Shown: positions 35,219-47,275 of the stretch, in pieces | How the letters are laid out: each line of letters starts with the position of its first letter | Position numbering within the stretch: position 1 is the first letter of the stretch | NCBI GenBank assembly: GCA_037126765.1 | Contig: JBBCBC010000033.1 | Coordinates: 5,718,085 to 5,782,084, forward strand | DNA: 64,000 nucleotides | From: Stenogyne calaminthoides | Taxonomy: Eukaryota; Streptophyta; Magnoliopsida; Lamiales; Lamiaceae | Direction: 5' to 3' | Translations under genes and position numbers: made by a program | Notes under the pieces: model-generated | The model's input: the letters and a program-made list of their open reading frames with translations, nothing else | Told to the model about the DNA's origin: nothing | Database searches by the model: none

Positions 35219-37500
35219 GAGTAATAAGGGTAGAAATTCAACAAGATCAACTGGTGAAGGCCAACTGTTCGAGCAATTACTTTAAGCAGCATCATTTTCA
35301 CCTGCAAAAACCAAAAGAATATTGAATGGATGAGTAAAGAGGACAATATTTTTCCCACAACATGAAGAAAGATGTAAAAATAATAAAATGAACAATATTA
35401 CCTCAAACCATTCACTGCACGACTGCAGACAAGAGAACAGCTTTTCAGTGAAGCCTGTCTGCAAAGCTTGATTAGCATCTCTTTAATACTTTAATGAACA
35501 CCTGTAATACAAAAGAAACAGAAGCACCTGAGCATCTTTCAAATGGTTTAGTGGTGAGTAGTAGTTTGGGCTAGTTTTCTCAGGAGATATTCATTGCTGC
35601 TTTTTCATGCTATGAATAACACGCTGCAGTTTTGCCTTCTTCTTTTTGCTTGATGTTATACCTTTGTGGTTTGCCTATATTTCCAAAAGTAAAAAATAAA
35701 AATATAAGGATACAATAGTTCCATCTTTTCTTCATATTTGCTTAAACCAAGTGGAAATAGTACAGATGTATTCATCTAAATACTCACGAAGTCAATAATG
35801 TATAGCTCAATGAGATTTCTTAAAAAATTCAAGAGAAGAAATCAAAGGAGCATAGAGGGAATAATCAACTAAATGTAAGCCAAATAATTGAGAATGTAAC
35901 ATTTAACCACCTATCTAATTTAGGATCACTGTCGGTTTCTATGATCATATGAGCAATACAACAAAACTCAGAATAATAAGATAAACCAACCTTGTACAAA
36001 GCTTCTTTATTCACTACTACATGAGATTGTTGGTTTGCATCATCGTCTTCGCTGCCAGAATCATCAGTATTGTCATCTTCAATCTTTTCAAAACCCAGAA
36101 GAAATGACAAGCCCGCGATCATGATCCTGTGAAATTAACATATACATATTGAGATCACCGGAACTCAAAAAGAGACATGAAATATACTATCATTGCTAAA
36201 ATGAATGCATAGTTCAACCTTGATGAGGGATGAAAACATGACATGCATATAGCATTAGCTGTCCTATCGTCAAACCAGACTTTCCTCCGGTGAAGATCAC
36301 AGAGAATGATAAGTGCCCTCTTTGCTTTTGCCTCTTCTTCTTGCAAAATTTGTGAATACGTACGTACATCAGAAACTTCCAAAATAAAAAAATATAAGTA
36401 AAAGTCAACTAGTATAATAAGGAACTCAAAATACCTGCAGCATTCTGAACATAATATTCTGAAGGGTCTTGTTTTTCGGATCATTCTTATGCTATTGGTC
36501 CATACGTCTAATGGTATGAATAACATGAGAAGATGCCAATTCTTTCAATGCCCTATCTCCTACTGTCTGAAACTCCATGAATACCACAAGTGTCTCCACA
36601 ATACCAATGATCTACAACAGAAAAATCAACCATTATAGGGAAAAGACATAGTGCATAAACATTTTTCATTCTTCCTGGAAATACATTCAAAGTTGTTGTA
36701 ATGGTTCATTAACTCAGCTAATATCACTTAATGCAATGACATGCCATTTATTATTTGATGCTGCCAACTGCCAAGTTACTTCCTAGCGTGTTACAGAATA
36801 TTATCAAATCCAATTTTGTTGTTCCCTCACCTCAGTTCTTATGCCTACAAATATATATGATATATTCAATCTTAGATCTGGAATCATAAAAAATACAGGA
36901 TTCATCTTTTGCTCAAACTTATATAATTATTTCCCTCACCTCAATTCGTATGCCTAGAAATATATATGATAAATTCAACCTTATATCTGTAGAGAACCAA
37001 TATCAAGCATGATTCATCTTTTGCTCAAACTTCAATAATTTTATTTTGCATTGCACATTTGCACTGTTGTGTAGCCAATCAGAAGCAAACACACAATAAT
37101 CTGGACACAGCACAACTAAAAATTCACCAAAAATAAACAAAAAAAATATGAAGTAAATTGTAACGGCATTTCAAAGGGCATGCCTTCTTGCTCATTCAGA
37201 TACACATCATTTTCAATGAACCAAAAGAAATACCTGTCAGTTCACTAAAAGGACCAGAGCTTGTGTCACATGAACCCTAAGACCCGAAGGTAAATTATGG
37301 GCAGCCGATTCCAGAAATTGGAGCAATTCAGAAGGAAATTTCTCCAAATCATTTGGATAAAACGGAGTAACGTGCGCTAAGAACATTGCTCGGTCACTCA
37401 AATCTTTGGCAACGGTAGAGTCTGCGGAAGTGAAATTTAACGCTGCTTGCTGCTGAAAAAGTTCCAGTGATGACTTGAATTGTTTGTAGACGAGGGCTAA
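35215..37500 (-). pseudogene. SDA1: SDA1-like gene, truncated copy with introns
   Basis: SDA1 proteins act in nuclear 60S ribosomal subunit biogenesis and export. Seven exons align in order with plant SDA1: 37,234-37,500 (LALVYKQFKSSLELFQQQAA, SGLRVHVTQALVLLV), 36,435-36,611 (ETLVVFMEFQTVGDRALKEL), 36,219-36,340 (KRALIILCDLHRRKVWFDDR), 35,991-36,126 (FEKIEDDNTDDSGSEDDDAN), 35,528-35,674 (SSKKKKAKLQRV, PNYYSPLNHLKDAQ), 35,402-35,458 and about 35,215-35,301 (VKMMLLKVIARTVGLHQLIL). Splice sites are largely kept, so this is a genomic copy and not a processed one. The first about 40 residues and the whole C-terminal half are missing. Stops include N-TGA-Q near 37,238, DQ-TAG-HKND in the second exon and KQQ-TGA in the fifth; two fit CGA to TGA changes. 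Non-functional as SDA1. Confidence 0.85.
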
Positions 37501-37657
37501 TTTATACTATACGAAATTCACCAAGATTGTAAATTGATATTAAGAGTAGGAAATAACAAGCATGAAGAGACAGAAAATGAGTGTCACCCATTAAGATTAA
37601 TATGTTTTTGGGGGACTCACTATTAGGTGAAAAAATGTGGACATAATTACTAATAGG

Positions 37658-38382
37658 TAGAGCCGTCAAAATGGGTTGGATGTATTTAATTGGCCAACCC
37701 AACCCCATCATTATCTTTAAAAAGGTGGGTTGTGTTAAGAAAATTTTAATCCCTAAACTGTTTTGAGAAGCATGTAAAGGATTACTAACCCGTTTTAATA
37801 CAAAAGTGGATTTTCAGTGGGTTGAAATTTGGCCCTGAGGGTGTGGATATCCTCCTAAATTTTATTTTTTATTTTTTTATTTTATTATATATTTGAGCAC
37901 TTATAATGTTATTTTTTGGGATATTTTGTAAATATATGTTTATAGATGATAAATTTAATATGTAGAAGATTTTGTTTATAAATTATTTTGGTTGATTGGT
38001 GGTAAATTTCAATTTATACGAAGTTATATTTATGAGTAATGAACGATTAATTTTATTTATGAAAAATAGTTTGTTTTAATTTTTTTTGTAAGGATAATAA
38101 CTAACATAAATTATTTGATTTCATTTGATTTTGATGAATTTAATGTGTTTAGAGTTTTTAAATTACATATTTATAATATTTTATAATATAAAATAATATT
38201 AAAAATATACTAATAAATTTTTTGGATTGAACTCGCAAGAAAGAATTAATTAGTGGGTTGGGTTGGGATTTTAGATTTCGCCCAAATTTGTAAAGGGATC
38301 ATGGTTTCCTCAAGAAAACCCCGTCAAAAGGTTGGCATTTACGGGTTTTGGCCCGCCCCGCTGACCGGTCTTGACAGCTCTA
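37658..38382. mobile_element. Non-autonomous hAT element, 725 bp
   Basis: It begins TAGAGCCGTCAAAATGGGTT, and its complemented right end begins TAGAGCTGTCAAGACCGGTC, a common plant hAT terminus. The 8 bp CTAATAGG at 37,650-37,657 is repeated exactly at 38,383-38,390. The interior is AT-rich and non-coding. Confidence 0.9.
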
Positions 38383-38961
38383 CTAATAGGTGCCACCTTT
38401 TAAAATTCTTACTCTAAGATACAATATCACTAGTAAAAATTCAATACTACCCTTATTAATCCTTTTTAACTCAAAAAACCCACAATAAATAAATCCTGCA
38501 ACAAAATATTCATGACTAGACATTCGGCGCGTGTTCCCAATGCAGAGCGAAATGAATTCAGCAAAACTATACATCATTTCAATTAATTTACCTTTCTTCA
38601 TACCCCAAAGCTGTACAACCACTAGGCAGAATCAAACTGAAGCGGAACCGCCGGTTCAAACCGGAACCTCAGGTTTTGGAACCGCCGGTTCCGCGGTTCC
38701 GGTTTCGGAATCGAACCAAAACCGTAAAACCCACGGTTCGGTTCCGTTCTAGCAAAATCAGAACCGGAAACCGCAGATTCGAACCGGAACCGCCTCCAAT
38801 TTTGAAAATTCTAGCCGTTGAGATCCAACGGCCCAAATTAAAGAGCCGTTGAGATCCAACGGCTGAGATTAAAGAGCCGTTACAGGAACCACCGGTTCCG
38901 GTTCGAACCGACAATTTTCGACCGTTTTTGTTTTTTTTTTTCGTTTTTTCAAGATTTCATC

Positions 38962-38969
38962 TATAAATA
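38962..38969 (+). promoter_or_regulatory. TATA box of the hAT transposase gene
   Basis: CTATAAATAC lies about 310 bp before ATG 39,281. Between them is a long leader containing a low-complexity ACTACACTATATATTA-like array. Confidence 0.5.
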
Positions 38970-39084
38970 CCACCTCATTCCACTCCAAAATTCACCCCAA
39001 AGTGATTCAACTCATTACTTTCTTCTCATCTCTCTCAACTCTCACTCAATTCTCAAAGTTTATTATTTACATATTATTTACATT

Positions 39085-39280
39085 ACTTACATATTACATA
39101 CACTACACTACACTATAATTTATATATTAGTATATTACACTAAACTATATATCATACTACACTACATATTATACTACACTATATATTATATACACTATAT
39201 ATTACACTATACTACTATACTACATATTAGTATATTAAACTACACTATATATTATTTACATATACACTTACATACATATT
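39085..39280. repeat. ACTA/TATA-rich tandem array in the hAT leader
   Basis: Degenerate repeats of TACACTATATATTA type, roughly 14-20 bp units, fill the leader just before the transposase ATG. Confidence 0.7.
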
Positions 39281-41433
39281 ATGGCAAGTCATTTAAGCAA
39301 GGGTAAGGGTAAAGGCAAAGCTTCTTCCACCTCTTCCGTTCGTCTTCCACAACCACCGCCACCGGCACCGATCGAGTGGAGTTTAGATGATATTGAGGCC
39401 ACACTTGGTCCCGGTTATGAGAATCCTCTTGAAGATGATGATATACCACGAGGTCCACGACGTCCTACTCAAGAAAGTCAAAACCACCCAACTCCAAGTC
39501 GAGCTCAACTTAAGTCGGATATTTTTGCACGTCAATTTTTTAAAGTGATCAACGAGGATGGTACTATTAAAGTTCAATGCAACTATTGTGAGAAAATATA
39601 TTCTTTTGTCAAAGGAGAGGGATATGGGACATTCGAGAAGCATTTGAAAAAAATTCACCCGGATAGAGTTGGAATTAGTTCAAACCAAGCACAACTTCGT
39701 GGATTTACGCCAACCCAAGTGGCGGTGGTGGAGTTCAAGGCAGGTAAGTAACCCCACTTCTCTATTTACATTTGATCAAATGAAATATAAAAAATTGTTA
39801 GCTAAATTTGTGTGCACACAACACCTTCCTTTTCAATTTGCCGATAGTCCCTTTTTGAATGATTTTGTTAACCTTGGTCTTCAACCGCTGCAAAAAAAAA
39901 GTTTCACGTCATACTACTACTCGTGATGTTGCTAAAGTTGTTTATGAGTATAAATATGCTTTGATTAATCTATTTGCCGATTTAAATGTTAAAGTTTGTA
40001 TATGTGCGGATATTTGGAGTGATAATTTTCAAAAGCATAGTTATATAGGAGTTACATGCACTTGGATTGATGATTCGTGGACTCTTAACAAAAGATTGAT
40101 TGCTTATAGAGATTTTGATACGGAACACAATGCATGAATTAATATTAGAGATAAATTGCATGATATTTTAAATGAGTATGCTCTTAAAAAAAAATATTTT
40201 CTATTGGTTTTGATAATCTTTAGTGCAAAACGGGCTACTATTGAAGATCTTACAAATATTTGTCAACCATATCTTGGTGGAAAAAAAAATTTCATGTTAG
40301 ATGTATGTGTTATATTTTAAATTTATGTGTTCAAGATGGTTTAGATGCTTTGCTAAAAAGAACAAGTTGGTCCTATTAGATCCACTATTTATTATATGTA
40401 GCCAGACATTCAAAATTGTTGAAAAATGGAAAGTTTTTTGTAGAACATACAATATGCATCCCAAAAATTTTTCTTGATGTGTCAACAAAATTTGGAATTC
40501 CACGTACATATAAATTGTTAAAGGAGTCTATGGATTATAAAGACGTTTTTTATGTACATTTTTTACTCAAGAAAATTGTGGTATTCGTTTATATCCTCAA
40601 TATTGGGATTCATGCACTTCTTTGTGTAAAATTTTGGGAATTTTAAATGATTCCACAAAAGTGTTATCCGGTGTTTATTATCCTACTAGTAATTTAGCGC
40701 TTGATTATTGTATTAAAATTGCTCATGTGTTAAATGAAAATATTACAAATCCTTTATTAAGTGGTGCTACTTTCTCTATGATGCAAAAATGGAAAAAATA
40801 TTTTACAAATATTCCCTATCTATTCTTGGTTGCTAAAGTGTTTGATCCTAGAGTAAGATTGAATGGATTAATAATATTGTTAAATATGTATTATAATTAT
40901 TTATTTCCTAATAGACATATGGTCACGGGTAAAGATGATATATATCCTAATCCGGAAGAGATTGGTAATCGAATTAAAGTTACTTTAATGTCTTTATTTA
41001 GAGAATATAGTGGTCCCGGTTTTGAAGCAAATTTTGGTGGTGGTTCTTCTATGAGTCAAGATGAAGATATATTAACGGGTTTTTATGATCAGAAGCGTTC
41101 TCAAAAACGCCCAAGATCTACTTCTAACCCTTATTATTTAACTTGATCATTATTTATCCTCTACATTTGTTCGGGCTTGATGAAGATGAAGACAACACTA
41201 CTTTTAATATACTAAAGTGGTGGTTTAGGATGAAAAATATCTATCCAATATTGTCAATGCTTGCAAGAGAAATTTTTGCATCTCCGATTCAACCGTTGCC
41301 ATTGAACAAGCTTTTTAGTTTGGGAGGCTACACTTTGGATGCAACGAGATCGAATATGACCGTTGAAAACGTGGAAAACCAATGCTTGCTTGATGATTGG
41401 GTAAGAAAAAAAGAGAAGTCAATAATTAATTGA
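39281..41433 (+). pseudogene. hAT-family BED zinc-finger transposase, frameshifted
   Basis: ATG 39,281 opens 156 codons: a Lys-Gly-rich start (MASHLSKGKGKGKASS), a Pro-rich linker and a BED finger with CNYC and later H-x4-H (KHLKKIH). Frameshifts then split the RNase H-like core: 39,859-40,137 has ADLNVKVCICADIWSDN (a catalytic-type Asp) and SYIGVTCTWID; 40,416-40,646 is badly broken; 40,622-41,146 has STKVLSGVYYPTSNLALDY and AKVFDPRVRL. The C-terminal dimerisation domain is at about 41,170-41,433 (NTTFNILKWWFRMKNIYPIL, LFSLGGYTLDATRSNMT). At least six frame breaks make it inactive. The domain order and length (about 690 codons) fit an Ac-like hAT transposase. Confidence 0.85.
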
Positions 41434-42120
41434 TAATGATGATCAAGATAGCCCCGAAGAAACTACCACCGGAAGTGATGCATGAAGAATCGAATCGATC
41501 CAAATCAACGAGGTAAGTTTGAGGTAAGAGAACTACGTGGACTTTGATTCCTATTTGGATAAGTAGACAACTTAATTTTAAGTTTCAAACTTATAATTTC
41601 TAAGTTTATTTCTTAAATTTAAGCTCAAGTCCAATTTCTTTAAATCCCCCCCTCCCCCAAATTTATTTTGTAAAGTTTAAAATTTAAAGTTGTAATTGTA
41701 ATTACTAATTCGATATAGTTCACTTTGTAATTTGTAAATTTGTAATAGTTCAATTAATTTGTAATAGTAGATTACTAGGTTATTTTAAGTTAGAATTACT
41801 ATTTTGTAATAGTTCAATTACTTTGTAATAGCTACTAATTTATAATAGTTCAATTATTAATGTAATCTTCAATTTAAATTCTCATATTAACAATAACAAT
41901 GTCCAATTTCATGATCTATCTATACATTCCTTCAAATTTTAGATCCAAAAAACTAAGAAACACAAGAAAAAATATATGAAAAAAAGAAAAAAAAAAAAAA
42001 AACGGCGAATAAATAAATTCAAACCTAGGAACATTTGACCACTCGTTCGGTTCGGTTCCCCCGAAATGAATTTTTGGAATATACATCGGTTCCGGAACCG
42101 TGAGCACCTCTAACAACCAC

Positions 42121-43289
42121 CCCTTTTTTTTTTTTTTTTGCTTTCGTATTTTCATCATCTGCTAAAGGTTTTAATCTTTCAAAATTTTGAATCATGTTTT
42201 CCATTTCTTCTTTTTTTACTTTCTTATTTCAACATTTTTATGTTACTCAAACAAGAACGAATAACACAAAAAATTTGTAAAAAAATATTTCAATAATTTA
42301 CAGATTCAAAATTTAAAAATTACAGCTCAAATTTTAATAAAAATTACAGATAATTTTCCATTATATTATTTTTTTTATTTGTACACAAATGCAAAAATTT
42401 GCAAAAAAAAAAAAAAGTTTACAAATGCATAAAAAAATTGCACAATTGGCTTCTTTCATTTAATCTGCCATCTCCTTCCTTCATCATTTCTTCTTCCTCC
42501 TCTCCTCCACCAAATCTGGTAAAAAATGGAACCTGCAACAAACAAACATGTTAAAAAAAATCTAATTAACCACATACACTACTAATTTCATGATTGGATG
42601 AACTTTAAAAAGTCTGGATTCACGTGAAAAATACACAGAAAAAATCACAAAAAATTCAACTTAAACATAATTCTTTATATATTTCTCATTTTGTTAAAAA
42701 ACTTTAACCTCTTCTTTATTCTTTTGTTGCTCTCGTCTCTCTCTATTGATATCATTCATTAGCAACAAGTCGTCAAACTCAATATAAATTATTAAAGTTT
42801 TATATATTATCTTTATTAAAATTATTATTATTTTAACTTTTTTAGGAATTGTTATGTACTGCATCCCATCTTGAAATAAGGTGCACAACATTTTTTATCG
42901 AGCTTTAGCAATCGAGTTGTTTATTAGTATTTCAAACGATAACGTGATTTTTAAAGAGGGTATTATATATTTACCCCTCCTCTCATCTATTATATGTATC
43001 TTTAAACTTTATTTTATCATTTTAAATACAAATAAAAAACTTGTTCGCAAAAACATGAGAAAATAGTAAACATGCACGTTATCCGGGACGGAGACAATAT
43101 TAAGTATTATTTTTATTAGTTTACTAGCACTATCCTGCGTGCTACGAGGAATTCAAAATGATATTTTTACAATTAATTTTAAATTAAATTTTGTAAATAT
43201 TTAATTAACTTGATTAATTTAATTACAAGTTCTAATATTGTTTGTCCATACATATTTTCATTGTCATTTTCATTTACTTTTTATTCTAA
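42121..43289. other. No gene seen; low-complexity A/T tracts
   Basis: Contains a T-tract at about 42,124-42,140, A-tracts near 42,400 and a CT-rich stretch near 42,465-42,525. No coding or terminal repeat was recognised. Confidence 0.4.
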
Positions 43290-44537
43290 ATTACTAACCT
43301 CTTGTAGAGACGATGGATGAGACAACGGATCAACCCAAAGAGTCTTTCAAAATATGTCTCAAGTCCACGAACGCAATTCGGTGGGAGGATTCTCACGACG
43401 ATTTTAACAAGAGGAAAACCAAAAATATTTTGCCACCATCTTTGTGGATTTTTAATATTTCCAACACATGGAATTGCAGTTGGGAATGAAAAATTCATCC
43501 CCTATTTATAGAGAGGAGGGGGCCGATTTTTAGGTCTAGAAAATAAGGGAAGAAAATCTTTTCTTGGTCTCCAAGAAATCTTGAATATATCTCCTATATT
43601 ATTTTCTCCTTAATTAAATTTTCCATAAAAATCTCTTCCCCTTTTTATCCCTATTTTTCGAAAATAACAAGGCAAAAGGAGTCAAGATTTGACTTCTTGA
43701 ATTTATGAGATAATTATGTATTCCTACAATACTTATCTCTTTCCATAAAATATCTACAAGAAAATCAAGACAATCTTTTCTTCCTTTTCCCTACATATTT
43801 CGAAAATTTCAAGGAAATATTAGGCAAGAATATTTTTTCCTCTCTTTCATTAATTGGACTTTATTTTGGGCTATTTGAGGGGTTTTGTGAGAATTAAGAT
43901 TGGACTCCAATGAATTTATGAAACTATAATATTGGGCCAAATATTATTCAAAGTCCATTAATATTAATTTATTCCACTATAAAATTAATATTGAACTATC
44001 CATTTTAATCCATATTTCGACTTCACTATAATATGGCTTGGGTCATTATTTCCGTGTTTAAGATTATTTTTTAGTCCATTAATTAATTAAGCCCTTTGAA
44101 CAAGCTTTTATATTAATTAATATCTTTATCCTTGGAGTAAAAGATTTCAACATTATTATCCATACGTAAATAAATTTCCACTTGCAAGATTTGGTATGAT
44201 AAAGGTTTCTGAGCCCACCAAGGGGACAAATCAAACAAGACGTACTTGCACACGATTCTCCATATTAAATATCAGCAATCGTCATGTAATTAATAATATT
44301 GCCCAAGATATAAGGTATCGAATCCCAATGATTCTCTTCCTATCATAAGTCAAAGCAATAGTTATTAATTTCACACGATCCTATTTAAGGGATGGAGATT
44401 AAGAAACAACACACCACTGAGGTATAATTCTTGTATATTCAGTACCGAAGAATTTATCCTCCTGTAGGTCCTATTCAGTGCATCCAAATGCACTAGTATA
44501 ATCTCTTGGTCAAGACAAGTCAATCCGAGTCTTATAC
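43290..44537 (-). mobile_element. Inverted, truncated LTR related to element 3
   Basis: The minus strand aligns with the LTR 44,538-46,255 from about its position 275 to about 1,540, including the TATAAATAGGGG box (complement near 43,502-43,512), CCAAATCTTGCAAGTGG and the AATTCCATGTGTTGGAAA segment. It stops abruptly at the first base of element 3, so element 3 inserted into it. Divergence is considerable (roughly 70-75% by eye), so it is older. Confidence 0.75.
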
Positions 44538-46255
44538 TGTTGGGGTTATACTGGAAAGTATGCTTTTACTTTGTATAACCAAACAATTTACATCTTTATT
44601 TACTAAAATAAATTATTTATCACCGATGCTTTAAATATCATTGAATGTTACATATATTTATTGCATAATTGTTCAATAAATAAGACGTGTTACATTGTAG
44701 TTAATTTAGTGATACCGGATCACGAAGATTAAATTAAACGGTCCTTTGTAACTAAAAAGTGTATTTATTCACGACCTAGATGGAAATGAACAATCCATCG
44801 TGAAAGGTTGAAGTGTAAGGCTTAGATTGGCCCTGTCTTGACCAAGAGATTACACTAAAGGCATTTCGATGTAATGAATAGGACCCTGAGGAGGATAAAT
44901 TCTTCAAAGATCAATTAGGAAGAATTAGACCTCATGGTTCGTTATTTCTTAATCTTCGCCCTTTAAATAGGATTTGTGTGGTTAGTAATTATTGCTTTGA
45001 CTTATGACCGGTAGAGAATCAATGAGATTCAATACTTTATATCTTGGGCAATATTATTGGTCACACGCGATTGCTAAGATTTAATACTTAAGAATCGTGT
45101 GCAAAGCACGCTTTTGTTCGACGGCCTCTTGGGAGGTTCATAAGATTTATCATACCAAATCTTGCAAGTGGAATTAGTTTCCAGTATAGATAATAATGTT
45201 GAACCGTTCCTTGACCAAGGACAAAAGATATTAATTAATGGAAAGCTATTTCAGTGGCTTGAATTAATTAATGGGATAGATAATCTTAAACACGGGAAAT
45301 AATAATCGGGAGCCATATTAACAGTAATATGGGTTAAGATGGATAGTGCAATATTAATTATGTAGTGGGATTAATTAATATTTATGGGCTTCAATAATAT
45401 TGTGGTTCAATATTGGAAATTCAAGATCCATTGGAAGGTCCAATCTTAATTCTCGTAAAGGCTCCTCAAGTAGCCCAAACATAATGTCCAATAACTGAAA
45501 AAAGATGTTTAAAATAAAATAAATTATTGTTGCTAATTTTTTTCATAATTTTCGAAAAACATTGAAGGAAGAAAGAGAAAAGATTTTCTTGAAAAGATTT
45601 TATGGAATATGTATTCTTGGAATACAAGATTATCCCATAAATTCAAGAAAAGTCAAAGACCCTAATTCTTCCCTATTTAATGTGATATTTTCGAAAATCC
45701 CTTAATATAGGGAGTTGGGATTTTTGTGGAATATTTTAAATATGAAGAAAAGAATATATTGGATATATTCAATATTTTTTGGAGAGCAAGAAAAAGATTT
45801 TCCCATCTTATTCCTAGGGCAAAAATCGGTCACCCCTTGTATTATAAATAGGGGATGAATTTTTCATCCCTAGTGCAATTCCATGTGTTGGAAAAATTAG
45901 AAATCCACAAAGGTGGTGCAACAAAATTTTATTTTTCCCCTTTGTTAAATTGTTCGCGAGTTCCTACCACCGGATTGTTGAACGAGGATAAGGGAATACT
46001 TGAGAAGGTTTTTTGGTGTGTTCGTGTGAACGAGATCCATCTTCTCAACGGTTGTCACTCCGAGAGGTTAGTTCACGTAAACCCGTAGCAATTCCGCATG
46101 CGTAGGATTTATGTGAACTGTTTATATGCATGATTTGTTGTTGAATTGTTATTTGAATTAATATAGGATTAATTCATGCTAGTAATAATTGTTAGAATTA
46201 AATTTGTATTTAAATATTCATCCCGAATAGATCCAGGCAATTAATTCTCCAACAA
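44538..46255 (+). repeat. 5' LTR of element 3, 1,718 bp
   Basis: It runs TGTTGGGG...CTCCAACA and is followed after two bases by a primer-binding site. The TATA box at 45,843-45,850 (TATAAATAGGGG) puts the RNA start near 45,875. No second copy is in the window, so the limits rest on the termini and the primer site. Confidence 0.8.
45843..45850 (+). promoter_or_regulatory. LTR TATA box of element 3
   Basis: TATAAATA followed by GGGG, conserved in the inverted LTR copy at 43,290-44,537. Confidence 0.65.
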
Positions 46256-46257
46256 CT

Positions 46258-46270
46258 GGTATTAGAGCCT
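46258..46270 (+). other. Primer-binding site of element 3
   Basis: TGGTATTAGAGCC matches the plant initiator-Met site TGGTATCAGAGCC except for one C to T change. Confidence 0.85.
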
Positions 46271-47275
46271 CAGTTTCGGGCTCTGAGTTTTAAATTGTAA
46301 TTTAATTCATTTTCATTAAATTTGAAATTGGATAGTAGAATTGTTAGATTTTTTTTGCAGGTATCCAATTGTCATGGTATTTGATTAATGTTTATATTTA
46401 TGCATGCATATAAATTGTGGTTTTAATTCGATTCGTTCGAATTCGTTTTGCCTCGTGACCGTGAGCTACCCAATGCCGGACGTCGTTTCGGACCTAGACG
46501 GAGGACGTTTCAAGGAACATGTTGTGGTCGAGTGGGAGCTTTTCGATACGAACGATGAAGGCTATGAAGACGATTTCTCAAGATCAAGACATGACAAAAA
46601 TTAACCGTGACAATTGGATATATGTGCCCAATGTGTTTTTTTTTATATTTTGCATTATTGTATGCTTATTTAAATTGTGTTTAAATATGCGATGCATGAG
46701 AAAATGTTTTGAAAAATCTCACCTTCGAAAATTACTAAGTATGTTTAAATAATTAATTGATAATTTTATTCCGGATAATAAAATTGAATTAATTTTGACC
46801 TCCATGATTTATTTATTTGTGGATTCTTTTGGAGAAATTCCCCCCACGGGAAGGTCAAAAGATAGATTTCACATGAATAAATTTCGAAATGATTATTGTG
46901 GGTTATTATTAGTGGCGATGGTGGCCCTCCCCACGAGGCTCGTTCAAAACAAAATAATAATTATGTATTTAATCATGGTTATTACTTAGGTATAAAATTG
47001 ATATGCATATACTTCCCCGAAGTCCCTGTCAATTTTATATTGGTCAAGTGGGAGCCAACTATTAATCTGGACATTAAAGGTTTGTAATTGTTTTCTTGTT
47101 TGTAACCTGCTTGAATGTATTTAAATAATGACCCACCCCACGTGGCTTATTTAAACTGTTTTGAGATGTTGGCTGATGCATGTTCATATTTTTTTTGAGA
47201 TTTTAATATGATACATGTGATCGAACCTTGTGATATGTTTGTGCTTATACAAATTGTTATTTATTTCAGTTCAAC
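46271..47275 (+). other. Untranslated leader of element 3
   Basis: About 1 kb between primer site and gag ATG. Short frames here are not conserved protein. Probably holds packaging signals, which cannot be identified by eye. Confidence 0.5.

Larger units (their letters stand above)
38623..42112 (+). mobile_element. hAT transposon with BED-type transposase remnant, 3.5 kb
   Basis: The 8 bp ACAACCAC at 38,615-38,622 is repeated exactly at 42,113-42,120, the hAT target-site duplication. The complemented right end starts TAGAGGTGCTCACGGTTCCG. The left end, TAGGCAGAATCAAACTGAAG, is a poor mirror. Both subterminal zones are packed with GGTTCCG/CGGAACC palindromes (38,640-38,930; 42,045-42,105), likely transposase-binding sites. 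A decayed transposase gene lies between. A T-rich tract follows the right duplication. Confidence 0.88.

Noticed and set aside
43120..43160. CCTGCGTGCTACGAGG motif as a Helitron end
   Set aside because: No CTRR hairpin terminus or TC start could be paired with it; too short to call.
46404..47087. Short frames in the element 3 leader as host genes
   Set aside because: They lie between the primer-binding site and gag of a retrotransposon and resemble no protein family.
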